The notes under the pieces were generated by a model. That model did no database searches. It was not told where the DNA came from and worked only from the letters and a program-made list of their open reading frames with translations. The position numbers and the translations under genes were made by a program. A stretch of DNA of 64,000 bases from Sporolactobacillus kofuensis (GTDB lineage Bacteria; Bacillota; Bacilli; Bacillales; Sporolactobacillaceae): NCBI RefSeq assembly GCF_024125425.1, contig NZ_JAMXWN010000002.1, forward strand, positions 124,001 through 188,000. The letters run 5' to 3'. Positions 35,989 to 45,132 of the stretch are shown here, in pieces (positions within the stretch are counted from its first letter, which is position 1; the number at the start of each line of letters is the position of its first letter).

Positions 35989-36159
35989 AAATATATTGAC
36001 TTATCTTTTCAAAAGCAAGAAAATAAGTTCAATAAACAAATGATTCTTGTGATGGATGAATGTGGTACATCAGAAGCAACGATTTACAGTTGTTTGAGTA
36101 AGATGAATGGAATATCAGTTAGGATTGCCAATAAAGGTGCAATTTTTATCCGGAAATGA
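35989..36159 (+). pseudogene. Possible remnant encoding an HTH-like peptide
   Basis: An open stretch ending at TGA 36157-36159 reads through the ATG at 36040 and gives about 39 residues including DECGTSEATIYSCLSKMNG, which resembles the recognition part of a small helix-turn-helix protein. No ribosome site or upstream domain is seen. It could be a decayed regulator or transposase fragment, or chance. It fills part of the 35974-36253 gap. Confidence 0.25.
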
Positions 36160-36253
36160 TAAGTGATTGTTTTACACCATTGACGTGTATATGAAAGTTG
36201 ACTATATTGAACTTTAATATGAATGATAGAAAGTTTATGAGAGGAGCAGGACA

Positions 36254-36997
36254 GTGTCTAAACCGATCATCGGAATCACGAGTGGTTTTGTAAAACTTAC
36301 CGCTTTTTCAAAAGGTGACTATTGCCATCGAGATTATATCACATCATTGATGAAAGCTGGTGCGGTCCCCGTGATCCTGCCGATTGTCCCAGGTCCGTGT
36401 GTCGATCAGTATATTGAGTCGTTCGATGGTTTTGTCCTCAGTGGTGGCTGCGATGTTAATCCGAAATTCTTTGATCAAGATCCAGCATTGAACTGCGGTG
36501 AGTTTGACACGGATCGTGACGAGGCTGAATTCCAATTATTGCGTGGATCAATGAAAGCGGGTAAGCCGGTATTCGGTATTTGCCGCGGACTGCAAGTGAT
36601 CAATGTGGCATTGGGCGGTACACTGATTCAGGATATTCCAAGCGAAGTGGATCATCCTATTCAGCATGATCAGAAAGTGTCACGCAAACAAGGAAGCCAC
36701 CGGATCAGCATTCATTCTGATACAGAATTATATAAGTTGCTGAGCAGTCAAGACTCGATGATGGTGAATAGCCTCCATCATCAATCGATTGATCGGCTAG
36801 GTGATGGTTTGCACACAGCTGCATATTCTTCTGATGGAGTTATTGAAGCTGTGGATTTGGTGGATGATGGATTGGTGATGGGTGTACAATGGCACCCGGA
36901 ATCGATGACTGTTGGTGGGGATCAGCGAATGCTTGATCTTTTCAAGTTTTTTGTGAATACCTGTTCAAGAAAGAAACAGGCAAATCTTGAAGTGTAA
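36254..36997 (+). CDS. Class I glutamine amidotransferase-like, gamma-glutamyl hydrolase (PuuD type)
   Basis: 247 residues starting at GTG with GAGAGGAGCAGG upstream. The peptidase C26 fold shows the nucleophile Cys in GICRGLQVINVALGG, a substrate loop (MVNSLHHQSIDRLG) and the His-Glu pair in VQWHPES. Such enzymes hydrolyse gamma-glutamyl amides, for example gamma-glutamyl-GABA in putrescine breakdown. Other family members act on different gamma-glutamyl amides. A succinate-semialdehyde dehydrogenase gene lies 3 kb downstream, which would fit GABA use, but no gamma-glutamylputrescine synthetase is present here. Confidence 0.87.
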   Translation: MSKPIIGITSGFVKLTAFSKGDYCHRDYITSLMKAGAVPVILPIVPGPCVDQYIESFDGFVLSGGCDVNPKFFDQDPALNCGEFDTDRDEAEFQLLRGSMKAGKPVFGICRGLQVINVALGGTLIQDIPSEVDHPIQHDQKVSRKQGSHRISIHSDTELYKLLSSQDSMMVNSLHHQSIDRLGDGLHTAAYSSDGVIEAVDLVDDGLVMGVQWHPESMTVGGDQRMLDLFKFFVNTCSRKKQANLEV

Positions 36998-37045
36998 TTA
37001 CATTTTTTGATAAGACACTATGTATCATTCTCTTTCGGGAAAAAT

Positions 37046-37084
37046 AAAACAGGAACCTTTCACAACGTGAAGATTCCTGTTTTT
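37046..37084. terminator. Bidirectional terminator between convergent genes
   Basis: A 10-bp stem AAAACAGGAA / TTCCTGTTTT with a hairpin-capped loop, followed by T on the plus strand and by TTTTATTTTTCC on the minus strand. Confidence 0.85.
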
Positions 37085-37136
37085 GAATTTTGGTCGAGTT
37101 TTACGCGTTTCTCCCGAATCGTTCATTACTGGATGA

Positions 37137-38276
37137 TTAATCGATGTTCTGGTTCAGTTTCTCAAAAGTTTTGAGCACAGCAGTGGATAAAATGAGCACC
37201 CCGTTATACAGCGCGTCATGATTAAACGTCATATATGGATGATGAAGACCAGGCAACAAATGACAACCAAGTCCAAGCATTGTTGACTTAAGATTTGTGT
37301 TGCGAATGGCATATTGGTGGAAGTCATCACCACCGCTGGAACTCGAGGCAGGGTCGAAATGATCTTCGCCTAAAACGTCTTTAATAGCCTCGCCCATTAT
37401 TGCTATTGCCTCAGGTGCTGAGACCGCTGCAGGACTGCCATGTGATCCATCTAAAGTAATGCGGACATCATAGCTCTCAGCAACACCTTTGATAATTTGC
37501 GCAATTTTCTCTTTAAGTGTGTGCATCACTTCATTAGATTGTGCACGGATATCTAGACTGAATTCAGCACGACCAGGAATGATATTTGTTGCGGAACCTG
37601 CATGCAAGTTGGTCATCTTTACGGAACTTGGAATCATTGGATTGACATGGAGATGTCCCAGTGCGCTTACAATTGATGCTGCAACTTCAATGGCGTTGGT
37701 GCCAAGATGCGGGCGTGCGCCATGTGCGTCCTCACCCTCGATTACTCCGCGAATCGTTGCACAAGCACCATGAAGAATCGCAGGTCGGGCGCGCCCGTCT
37801 TTGGTTTCTTCAACCGGCCGAAGGTGGATGCCGTACAAGTAGTCGGCATCGTCAAGTACACCACGTTTGCTCAACTCCAGCGCACCTTGACCGATTTCTT
37901 CAGCTGGCTGAAAGACAAGTCGGAGCGTACCATGAAAGGTTTTGCTCTTATTCTTTAACAGCATGGCAACACCAAGAACGATCGCCATATGCGCATCATG
38001 ACCACAAGAATGATTGGCCTGCAAGTTACCGTGTACTTCTTGCCACAGTGCATCCATGTCTGCACGCAAAGCGACCACTGGCTTTCCAGTCCCGATTTCT
38101 CCAATCACCCCAGGACAATCTTCAAATGTTCGTGTCCGAAAGCCAAGACTCTTTAGTTGTTCGTTAATGAATCTGGTGGTTGCAAACTCCTTCATGCTGA
38201 CTTCTGCATGCGTATGTAAGTGGTTGAAAAATGCCATCACTTTTGATTCGATTTGCTCATTAATTTCTAAGTCCAT
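37137..38276 (-). CDS. M20 family amidohydrolase (N-acyl amino acid hydrolase type)
   Basis: 379 residues. The M20D family is seen in ALRADMDALWQ, NHSCGHDAHMAIVLG and FQPAEEIGQGA, which hold the metal-binding Asp, Cys/His and Glu, and in a dimerisation domain from about residue 180. Typical substrates are N-acyl or N-acetyl amino acids, including hippurate-like amides and indole acetyl conjugates; the actual substrate is unknown. The ATG has AAAGGACT about 8-10 bases upstream. It is divergent from the hydroxyacid dehydrogenase gene. Confidence 0.9.
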   Translation of the reverse strand: MDLEINEQIESKVMAFFNHLHTHAEVSMKEFATTRFINEQLKSLGFRTRTFEDCPGVIGEIGTGKPVVALRADMDALWQEVHGNLQANHSCGHDAHMAIVLGVAMLLKNKSKTFHGTLRLVFQPAEEIGQGALELSKRGVLDDADYLYGIHLRPVEETKDGRARPAILHGACATIRGVIEGEDAHGARPHLGTNAIEVAASIVSALGHLHVNPMIPSSVKMTNLHAGSATNIIPGRAEFSLDIRAQSNEVMHTLKEKIAQIIKGVAESYDVRITLDGSHGSPAAVSAPEAIAIMGEAIKDVLGEDHFDPASSSSGGDDFHQYAIRNTNLKSTMLGLGCHLLPGLHHPYMTFNHDALYNGVLILSTAVLKTFEKLNQNID

Positions 38277-38503
38277 TAAAAGAGTCCTTTCTTTCTAAAT
38301 ATTCATATTTTTATTGTTCTTCATAATTTAGCATGATGCTTTTATTTTTTCAACGGACGAACGATACATATTAATTTTTTCTAATTAGGGAGTCATTTGC
38401 TTAGGAACAAACCATTGCATTTGGTATATTAATAATTGAATGCAAAATAAGCGCCGAAAATAATAAAAGCACTCTATAAAATCATTGAGGGAGGGGATTA
38501 GCC

Positions 38504-39475
38504 ATGCGTATCCTTTTCTGTGTTGGGAAATCTTATGTGCCTGTTTACCAAAGCATGGTGGAACATCTTGAAGCCATGGGGGCGCATGTCCAATGCTTAA
38601 TGTTTGACCAAGCATTGGATAAAGAGCTGATTAAAAAATCAATTGAAGATGCGCAAGTGTATATAACAGCAATTGCGCCTTGCGATAAAGAAGTGATGGA
38701 TGCCGCCCCTCAATTGAACTATGTGTTAAAAACGGGAACCGGACTTGATAATGTCGATTTGGATTATGCGAAAGAAAAGGGCATCTTGGTCAGCAATGCA
38801 CCCGGAGAGAATGCAACCTCAGTCGCTGAACTCGCGTTTGGTCAAATGATCAGCTTATCTAGGATGATCCCGATGCTGGATCGAAAAACCAAAAGTGGCG
38901 ATTGGCCAAGGGGAGAAAGTCACGAGTTATCCGGGAAAACTGTGGGCATTATTGGGTTTGGCGCAATTGGTAAAAAGATTGCTCGATTTGCCGGTGCATT
39001 TGAAATGAAGATTATTGCTTATGGAAACTATCAGGATGTTGAGGCAGCTGGGCGTCTTGGTGCACGATTTGTTGCATTTAATCAGCTGCTTACGGAAGCT
39101 GATTACATTGTAATCAGTACAGCATTGACCGCGTCGAATTATCATCTTATTGATCAGCAGGCGATTGATCTCATGAAATCGACGGCATTCTTGGTGAATA
39201 TTTCAAGAGGCGCATTGATTGATGAACCCATACTTTTTAAGGCATTACGTGAGAACAGAATTGCCGGCGCAGCACTTGATGTATTTGAAACCGAACCGCC
39301 CGAATCGGTTCCTGATTTGGACCATTTGATTGTTTCTCCGCATATTGGTGGAACAACGCGTGAGAGTATTGCGCGCGTGGCGCAAGTCACAGTAGACAAC
39401 ATTAGCAAGTTCATGCGCAACGAAATGCCGGATTTCTTGGCGAACCAGACTGCTTTTGGCAAAACGGATAACTAA
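38504..39475 (+). CDS. D-2-hydroxyacid dehydrogenase family protein
   Basis: 323 residues. The NAD-binding loop is in GKTVGIIGFGAIGKKIARF, and the catalytic Arg, Glu and His are in NISRGALIDEPIL, DVFETEPPE and VSPHIGGTT. The N-terminal half is shaped like phosphoglycerate dehydrogenase (VLKTGTGLDNVDLDYAKEKG). It reduces a 2-keto acid to the D-hydroxy acid or the reverse. Without a C-terminal ACT domain it is not a typical serine-pathway SerA, so a lactate/glycerate/glyoxylate-type role is more likely. The ATG has GAGGGAGGGG upstream. Confidence 0.88.
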   Translation: MRILFCVGKSYVPVYQSMVEHLEAMGAHVQCLMFDQALDKELIKKSIEDAQVYITAIAPCDKEVMDAAPQLNYVLKTGTGLDNVDLDYAKEKGILVSNAPGENATSVAELAFGQMISLSRMIPMLDRKTKSGDWPRGESHELSGKTVGIIGFGAIGKKIARFAGAFEMKIIAYGNYQDVEAAGRLGARFVAFNQLLTEADYIVISTALTASNYHLIDQQAIDLMKSTAFLVNISRGALIDEPILFKALRENRIAGAALDVFETEPPESVPDLDHLIVSPHIGGTTRESIARVAQVTVDNISKFMRNEMPDFLANQTAFGKTDN

Positions 39476-39536
39476 ATAAACTTTTGAGTATTTAGATGGC
39501 GAGTTATCGAAGGTGCTCATTGATCTAGATAAGAGA

Positions 39537-39577
39537 GAAAACACCGAAGGGACGAGCCGTTCGGTGTTTTCTTCTTT
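39537..39577 (+). terminator. Terminator after the hydroxyacid dehydrogenase gene
   Basis: A 12-bp perfect stem GAAAACACCGAA / TTCGGTGTTTTC with an 11-base loop, followed by TTCTTTTTT. Confidence 0.9.
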
Positions 39578-39709
39578 TTTCAGTTAAGGTCGGGCGGATT
39601 CCATCTGTTATTTGGGTGGAAAGTATACATAAGATCAGGTATGCTTGATCTATAATTACATAAATCAATAGATTCCAAGAATTCAAGATACTTGTGGGGT
39701 GGATGCAGA

Positions 39710-41179
39710 ATGGGAGAATTCGATGCTTTTATAGAGAACGCACCGAAACAATTATTTATCGGCGGCGAGTGGATTGATGCCGAGAGCGGCGAACGTGATG
39801 AGATCATCAATCCAGCAACAGGAGCAGTAATCGCAACGGTTGCTCGAGGTGGTGCTGTTGATACTGAGAAGGCGATTGAAGCCGCACAGAAAGCCTTCCC
39901 GGTGTGGTCATCGATGCCTGTAGATGATCGATCAAGAATTATGCGCAAGATTGCTGATCTCATTGTTACACATGCCGATGAGTTAGCAGCGATTATGACC
40001 GTGGAACAAGGCAAGCCGCTTGCCCAGGCGAAAGGAGAAGTGCTTGGCGGAGCAGAAAGTGTGCGCTGGTACGCAGAGGAAATGAGGCGTATTTATGGCG
40101 AAACCATTCCGGGACCTAATGGTCATCTCTTCCTTGTACAGAAAGAACCATTAGGTGTCGTTGGTGCGATTACGCCATGGAACTTTCCTTCATCAATGAT
40201 CACGCGTAAAATTTCACCGGCGCTTGCAGGTGGAAATACGATTGTGCTTAAACCTTCACCGGAAACGCCGCTCTCGGCAACGGCTTTAATGGCACTATTC
40301 CAAGAAGCCGGTGTTCCTGATGGAACAGTGAACTTAGTAATGGGTGATGCACCGGCAATTGGTAAAACACTGACCTCCAGTAATCGTGTACGCAAAATTA
40401 CTTTTACAGGTTCGACTGCTGTGGGTAAGTTGCTGTTTGAACAGTCTGCAGAAACGTTGAAGAAAGTGTCGCTCGAGCTTGGCGGTCATGCGCCATTCAT
40501 TGTTTTTGAAGATGCACCGATCGATAAAGTCGTTCGTGATCTGGTTACCGCCAAATTCCGCAATAACGGACAGGTCTGCACGTCGCCAAACCGGATTTTC
40601 GTTCAAGAATCGATTCTGGATGCCTTTACGGAGAAGCTCGTCGCAGCTGTGAAACAGGTGAAGGTCGGCAACGGCTTGAAAGAAGGTGTTGATGCCGGTC
40701 CACTGATTCGTGAAGACGCGATTGGAAAAATTCAGCACCAAATCACAGATAGTGTGGAGAAAGGTGCTGTTCTGGCTACAGGCGGTCAACGATTAACCGA
40801 AGGCGAGTACCGTAACGGCTATTTCTTTGCTCCAACTGTTCTTACCGGTGTCACCGACAAAATGGACATTTTCTATCAAGAAACCTTTGGACCGGTCATC
40901 CCGGTGATTGCTTTTTCCGATACTGATGAGGTTATTCGCATGGCTAACGATACCAACTATGGACTCGCCAGCTACTTCTATACCTTAGATCTAAAAACGA
41001 TTGCCAAGGTCAGTCAAGGTTTGCAATACGGCATGGTTGGCGTCAACAGCAACACGGTTGCCTTCACCCAAACACCATTCGGCGGAGTGAAACATTCAGG
41101 CTTCGGCAGAGAAAACGGACACCAAGGTATTGATGACTACGTGAATGTGAAATTTGTGAACTTAAACTACGGAATATGA
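39710..41179 (+). CDS. gabD: NAD(P)-dependent succinate-semialdehyde dehydrogenase
   Basis: 489 residues from ATG 39710, with GGGGTGG 8 bases before it. An in-frame TTG (39692) lacks a site. The aldehyde dehydrogenase motifs are PWNFPSSMI, LKPSPETPLSA, FTGSTAVGK, SLELGGHAPF (catalytic Glu) and NNGQVCTSPNR (catalytic Cys). The family pattern points to succinate semialdehyde to succinate, the last step of GABA use, though other semialdehydes are possible. It stands alone. The gamma-glutamyl hydrolase gene 2.7 kb upstream could belong to the same pathway. Confidence 0.9.
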   Translation: MGEFDAFIENAPKQLFIGGEWIDAESGERDEIINPATGAVIATVARGGAVDTEKAIEAAQKAFPVWSSMPVDDRSRIMRKIADLIVTHADELAAIMTVEQGKPLAQAKGEVLGGAESVRWYAEEMRRIYGETIPGPNGHLFLVQKEPLGVVGAITPWNFPSSMITRKISPALAGGNTIVLKPSPETPLSATALMALFQEAGVPDGTVNLVMGDAPAIGKTLTSSNRVRKITFTGSTAVGKLLFEQSAETLKKVSLELGGHAPFIVFEDAPIDKVVRDLVTAKFRNNGQVCTSPNRIFVQESILDAFTEKLVAAVKQVKVGNGLKEGVDAGPLIREDAIGKIQHQITDSVEKGAVLATGGQRLTEGEYRNGYFFAPTVLTGVTDKMDIFYQETFGPVIPVIAFSDTDEVIRMANDTNYGLASYFYTLDLKTIAKVSQGLQYGMVGVNSNTVAFTQTPFGGVKHSGFGRENGHQGIDDYVNVKFVNLNYGI

Positions 41180-41204
41180 TTCATTGAAATCATTTTTTTG
41201 AATG

Positions 41205-41243
41205 AACACCCTCGGACTTCGACACATGGAGACCGGGGGTGTT
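41205..41243 (+). terminator. Terminator between convergent gabD and glycosyltransferase genes
   Basis: An 11-bp stem AACACCCTCGG / CCGGGGGTGTT with one G-T pair and a 17-base loop. The T-tail is weak on the plus strand (TGTGT). Confidence 0.6.
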
Positions 41244-41279
41244 TGTGTCTATGAATCCACACATCACGTGGATGACTGC

Positions 41280-42524
41280 TTATTGGTCGACATGTCTTTT
41301 TCGATTTTCATGGCGTATAGAGCGGGGATCAGCATCTGGCCGATTTAATTTCATCATCATTTCTTCCATATATCCTTCAGGTTGAAAGCGGCGCAGCGCC
41401 GTTTCGCGTGCATGCCTACCAATCCGCATGCGTAGCTTTGGATTTGCAGCACATGTCAAAATTATTTTGGCCAGTTGATCATTGAGCCGTTGATTACGTT
41501 TCACAATGATGCCTGCATTGGAACCAATCAGCTCGGGGATGGCACCGCTATCTGTTGTGATGACGGTTTTACCAAGCGCCATGGCTTCAGCGATTGTTAA
41601 GCCGAATGCTTCGTTACAAATTGAAGGAAGTGCAATCATATCTGCCTCAGAGAGGTAATTCGGTAACTGATCATGGGGGATGTAGTTAAGATGTGAAAAT
41701 GTGCCACTAGGAAGTCGGTCGAGAGCACTCATAATGTGCAGTTGATCATCATCGTTTGTAAAACTGCCAATCAGGACAAGAAATAAATGGTTATTTTTTT
41801 GTAACGCCTGCGTAAAAGCTTGAATCAGGTTCAGCACGCCTTTATCGATTCTCAGACGACCAAAATAAAGCACGATCTGTTTCTCACTCATGACTCCGCA
41901 TTGTTTTCTCAGTAGATCATGAGCATAATTTCTCTTAAGACGAAAGAATTCGGGTGCAATACGATTATAAAGAACATGTGCTTTAGTGTGATCATGAACA
42001 TTTTTCGCTGCTCCACGGACTTGGTGATTAATAAAGTCGCTGACTGAAAGAATGCAGTCACACTGACGAATGACTGAAGCAGCGTAGTAACATTGCTGGT
42101 TCAATGTGTCATTGTGCAAGTGCAATGCGATCTGTGCCGCGCTGCCCAGATGCTTACGCAATGGTGGAATAAAAAGCGGTCGATTTTCAACGACAATCCA
42201 ATCATACCGCCTGTGCTTTAGTTTGCGGATTGTTTGTGTTAAGAACGTGTGGGTATAGAACGGAAGATGTGTTTTAAAGCAAAAGCGATTGATGAAATTA
42301 CGCAAGGTTTGCCAAGTATCTGTTGGTGCCATGTATATGCATTGAGTATGCTGCAAGGAGCGACTAGCACGTTTGGCTTTGTTGTTCTCAATCGAGTACA
42401 CATCAATCGACGCTTTGTGATCCATTTCATTATCGCGGATTAATAAGTCAACCAATGTCTCGACGGCGCCGCCTTGAACGGCCGGAATCGGTCGTTTCTC
42501 CGTACAAATGATTGCAATCTTCAC
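41280..42524 (-). CDS. GT4 family glycosyltransferase (CotSA-like)
   Basis: 414 residues with two Rossmann halves. The N-terminus, MKIAIICTEKRPIPAVQGGA, resembles CotSA-type transferases. The C-terminal half has GRLRIDKGVLNLIQAF and the E-x7-E nucleotide-sugar motif in NEAFGLTIAEAMALGKTVITT. It transfers a sugar to a membrane-linked glycan. The start is a GTG immediately after the TAA of the flippase gene, so the two are translationally coupled. The pair would make or extend a surface glycan separate from the tua-type operon. Confidence 0.88.
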   Translation of the reverse strand: MKIAIICTEKRPIPAVQGGAVETLVDLLIRDNEMDHKASIDVYSIENNKAKRASRSLQHTQCIYMAPTDTWQTLRNFINRFCFKTHLPFYTHTFLTQTIRKLKHRRYDWIVVENRPLFIPPLRKHLGSAAQIALHLHNDTLNQQCYYAASVIRQCDCILSVSDFINHQVRGAAKNVHDHTKAHVLYNRIAPEFFRLKRNYAHDLLRKQCGVMSEKQIVLYFGRLRIDKGVLNLIQAFTQALQKNNHLFLVLIGSFTNDDDQLHIMSALDRLPSGTFSHLNYIPHDQLPNYLSEADMIALPSICNEAFGLTIAEAMALGKTVITTDSGAIPELIGSNAGIIVKRNQRLNDQLAKIILTCAANPKLRMRIGRHARETALRRFQPEGYMEEMMMKLNRPDADPRSIRHENRKRHVDQ

Positions 42525-43943
42525 TTAGATTCCCCCATTATTCGTGAACACACCTTTTTTCCAAAGCAGCCAGAGCTGACGTAAGGTGCTTTGCTGGACA
42601 ATAAGTATCAAGGCGATTAAGCATATGTTGATGAGTAGCATATTGGAAAGTGGGAAGAGATTCACAAATGCACCGACAATGAGTAATAACAAAACAGCAT
42701 AATGCTTCAATACGGGTATTTTCTGCCAATATCTTCCGGAAAAATAGGTTCTTGCGATGAAAAAGAAGATATAAGCGATCGCGGTGGCAATTGCTGCACC
42801 CGCCGCACCAAACGGTGGAACGAGAAGAATGTCAAGAACAACTGCAGGAATCAACGCAAACAATCCGACCCATATGCTTAAATAGCTTTTCTTTGTGAAT
42901 ACAATCCCCAAACATGTCGTTTCACTGACGGTGTAAATTAAAGGCTGGAGGCAAAGAAAGCCGACAAGAAATTGTGCTTGACCGTATTGCTCAGATAAGA
43001 GAATGATGATGCTGTTTTTAAATAAGAAGATTCCAGCAGCGATCAGAGACATCATAAGAAGAAGACTGTCACTGACTTTTTTAAAATAATCAATTGATCG
43101 TCCCTCTGAGTACCAACGATATGCAGTGGGAATCCAGAAGCTGGTGAAGCTCGTTTGAATGACAGACAGAACGGCAGCTATTTTCAAGGTTGCGGAGAAA
43201 ATACCGATCTGATCAAAATCACTCCACAAACGGAGTGCTAGCCGATCCATGCCATTAAGCAGACTAGAGAGTGAGGTCGCGATGACAATGGGCAAACCGA
43301 ATTTGGTTAAGGCTACAAGCAATGTCTTATCGAGATGGAAATCTTTCATCCTCAGCAAGTTCCTGTAACGCCAGAATAAGTAAAGATCTCCGCTAATTTG
43401 ACCCAGCACGGCAGAATAAACAACGGCTAGAAAATCCCGACGGATGAAAAAAATGAAGAATAACGTAAGCAGCAAGACGGCCAATTTTACAAGAATAGTT
43501 TGCAGCGAATATTCGAACGCTTTTTCGCGCATTCGTATGGAGAGCAAGAGAAAACGCTCTAGCACCATGAAAATGGTCATAATCCCAAAGAGTATTGTCG
43601 GGAGAATATAATGCTGGCTTCCGAACAGTACTTTGGAAAATAGGGTCGGTACGAGTAGCGTCGCGATCAGAACAATCATTGCCAGTGCCAAAGGCAGCAA
43701 CAACGCATTTTGAAACAACTGAGTTTTATCGGAAGCAGGGTGATATTCGCGTGTATAGGCTTGATCGATCCCAAGAAAGAGAAATGTTCCAACCATTGCT
43801 TGAAAAAGTAAGAACATGCTTGCTTTTCCATATTCGGCAGGATTAATAAAATAGGTGGTCACAGGAATCGTGATAAAGGAAATCATCGCGCCAATGACCG
43901 GCCCCATCGAAAAGCCAATTAACTTTTTGATCAATGTGTTCAT
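42525..43943 (-). CDS. Polysaccharide flippase (Wzx/TuaB-like), minus-strand copy
   Basis: 472 residues with 12-14 membrane helices (MATE/MOP superfamily). The N-terminus reads KLIGFSMGPVIGAMISFITI, then PAEYGKASMF and LGIDQAYTREY. This is nearly the same pattern as the plus-strand flippase at 47746 (KRLLAFSIGPAGGAMVALIT, PAEFGKASMF, LGIDQAYTREF). It moves lipid-linked oligosaccharide units across the membrane. The ribosome site is AGGTGG upstream of ATG 43943. The two copies show that this region carries two related surface-glycan export units. Confidence 0.88.
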   Translation of the reverse strand: MNTLIKKLIGFSMGPVIGAMISFITIPVTTYFINPAEYGKASMFLLFQAMVGTFLFLGIDQAYTREYHPASDKTQLFQNALLLPLALAMIVLIATLLVPTLFSKVLFGSQHYILPTILFGIMTIFMVLERFLLLSIRMREKAFEYSLQTILVKLAVLLLTLFFIFFIRRDFLAVVYSAVLGQISGDLYLFWRYRNLLRMKDFHLDKTLLVALTKFGLPIVIATSLSSLLNGMDRLALRLWSDFDQIGIFSATLKIAAVLSVIQTSFTSFWIPTAYRWYSEGRSIDYFKKVSDSLLLMMSLIAAGIFLFKNSIIILLSEQYGQAQFLVGFLCLQPLIYTVSETTCLGIVFTKKSYLSIWVGLFALIPAVVLDILLVPPFGAAGAAIATAIAYIFFFIARTYFSGRYWQKIPVLKHYAVLLLLIVGAFVNLFPLSNMLLINICLIALILIVQQSTLRQLWLLWKKGVFTNNGGI

Positions 43944-44257
43944 GCGTCCACCTACAGCAAGAATTAAAACTTCTCTTTCATTTTGCCGTCAATTGACATT
44001 TTCCATACGGATAAAAATGTGAATCCATGAAAAAGGATTTGGGAGGGAATAATAAATCGTGAAAGGTTTTTTGCTTTATCTTCCAGGACGTATATTATAG
44101 AGTAGAAAGAACCTCTTCTTAGTTGTTTGTCTAAAGAAAAGTATCCGAAAGCAGAGGGTACAAGCTGTAGCGACATTAATTTTTTGGACTTTTTGCTTAT
44201 AGGACAACATGATCGGGAGAAAATAACAAAAATAACGAATGATAAGGAGGGGTAGAG
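43944..44257. other. Divergent intergenic region with no visible gene
   Basis: Holds the promoters of the minus-strand flippase gene and the plus-strand small gene. I see no clear operator. The long minus-strand open frame here (43964-44299) lacks a ribosome site and coding character. Confidence 0.4.
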
Positions 44258-44527
44258 ATGAATCGATACGCGATTTATGAAGAATATAACGGTAGGCAAA
44301 GGATGCCTGTTGATATTAAGTTACCAAAGAAAATTGTTGAAGCAGCATCGATTCGTGATGCGGTTAACGCGTTTTCACTCCGTCATAATTTAGAAATTAC
44401 GCATTTCGAGGAGCTGCCGGAAGACGACATGCGCGTGTATTTCGAAAGAAGCAACATCATTGGGCAAAGTAGCTCATTCATTTATTACATTCGGATGCTG
44501 AAGTACGGTGAGCTGATTGAACCTTAA
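44258..44527 (+). CDS. Small hypothetical protein
   Basis: 89 residues with a strong ribosome site AAGGAGGGG before the ATG and a good terminator behind, so it is a real gene. There is no signal peptide or membrane helix. The sequence is mixed and compact, for example VEAASIRDAVNAFSLRHNLE and EELPEDDMRVYFERSN; a small alpha/beta fold is likely. I do not recognise a family. It sits alone between the two surface-glycan units and next to the second 21-bp array. Confidence 0.75.
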   Translation: MNRYAIYEEYNGRQRMPVDIKLPKKIVEAASIRDAVNAFSLRHNLEITHFEELPEDDMRVYFERSNIIGQSSSFIYYIRMLKYGELIEP

Positions 44528-44567
44528 CCTCCATTTTTCACAACTGTGAGAAATGGAGGCTTTTTTT
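44528..44567 (+). terminator. Terminator after the small hypothetical gene
   Basis: A 14-bp stem CCTCCATTTTTCAC / GTGAGAAATGGAGG with loop AACT, followed by CTTTTTTT. Confidence 0.92.
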
Positions 44568-44677
44568 CGTAAAAAAGCAAACAACGCTCAATCCCCCTGT
44601 CAGGTAACCGTTTTATCTGAGTTGATTGATTTAGGAAATCATTCATTCACATAAATTAATTTACATTCCCATATGGA

Positions 44678-44966
44678 CGAACCTAAGAAGGAGAAAACCG
44701 AACCTAACGCGAGAAAAACCGAACCCAATCGATGGAAAATCGAACCCAAGAGAAGAGGTCGAACCTAAGAAAGAGAAAACCGAACCTAACGAGGGGAAAA
44801 CCGAACCCAATCGATGGAAAATCGAACCCAATCAGAAGGAAATCGAACCTAAGAGAATAGATCGAACCTAAGAGGGAGAAAACCGAACCTAACGCGAGAA
44901 AAACCGAACCCAATCGATGGAAAATCGAACCCAATTAGAGTGAAATAGAACATAAGACCGGGAAAG
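44678..44966. repeat. 21-bp tandem repeat array 2 with higher-order units
   Basis: Fourteen copies of a 21-bp unit with core CGAACC(C/T)AA; the core starts are 44678, 44699, 44720, 44741, 44760, 44781, 44802, 44823, 44844, 44863, 44884, 44905, 44926 and 44947. Steps are 21 bp except two of 19 bp. Unit types recur in a fixed order: A (CGAACCTAAG), then B (CGAACCTAACG), then C (CGAACCCAATCGATGG), and this A-B-C block appears three times, from 44678, 44760 and 44863. It is the same family as the array at 1-178. It lies about 170-450 bases upstream of the tuaD-type gene. Function is unknown. Confidence 0.92.
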
Positions 44967-45132
44967 TTGATCGTACGATGGTAGGTGCCAACCAATCAGA
45001 AAAAAATTAACGTAATCTATGTGGTTTCTTAATATTCGCTTTACGTACAGGCCGGATAATGAAAACAATGCATGAAAGGTCTTGTCCAGGGATATTTTAG
45101 TGATTATAGAGGAAGAATGTGAGGGGACGTAA

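Noticed and set aside
37661-38167. 168-residue plus-strand open frame antisense to the M20 hydrolase gene
   Set aside because: A shadow of a well-conserved gene on the other strand; no start site or family resemblance.
43964-44299. 111-residue minus-strand open frame
   Set aside because: It overlaps the start of a real plus-strand gene, lacks a ribosome site, and its composition is that of non-coding AT-rich DNA.
44630-44670. Possible PhoP box (TTCACA and TTTACA) before the teichuronic-type operon
   Set aside because: The two half-sites are 14 bases apart instead of about 11 and lie far upstream, on the other side of the repeat array.
44704-44934. Minus-strand open frame with a seven-residue repeat (LGSVF/RFDF-like)
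   Set aside because: It is the direct translation of the 21-bp DNA repeat. There is no ribosome site, and the two 19-bp slips break the frame in the array as a whole.
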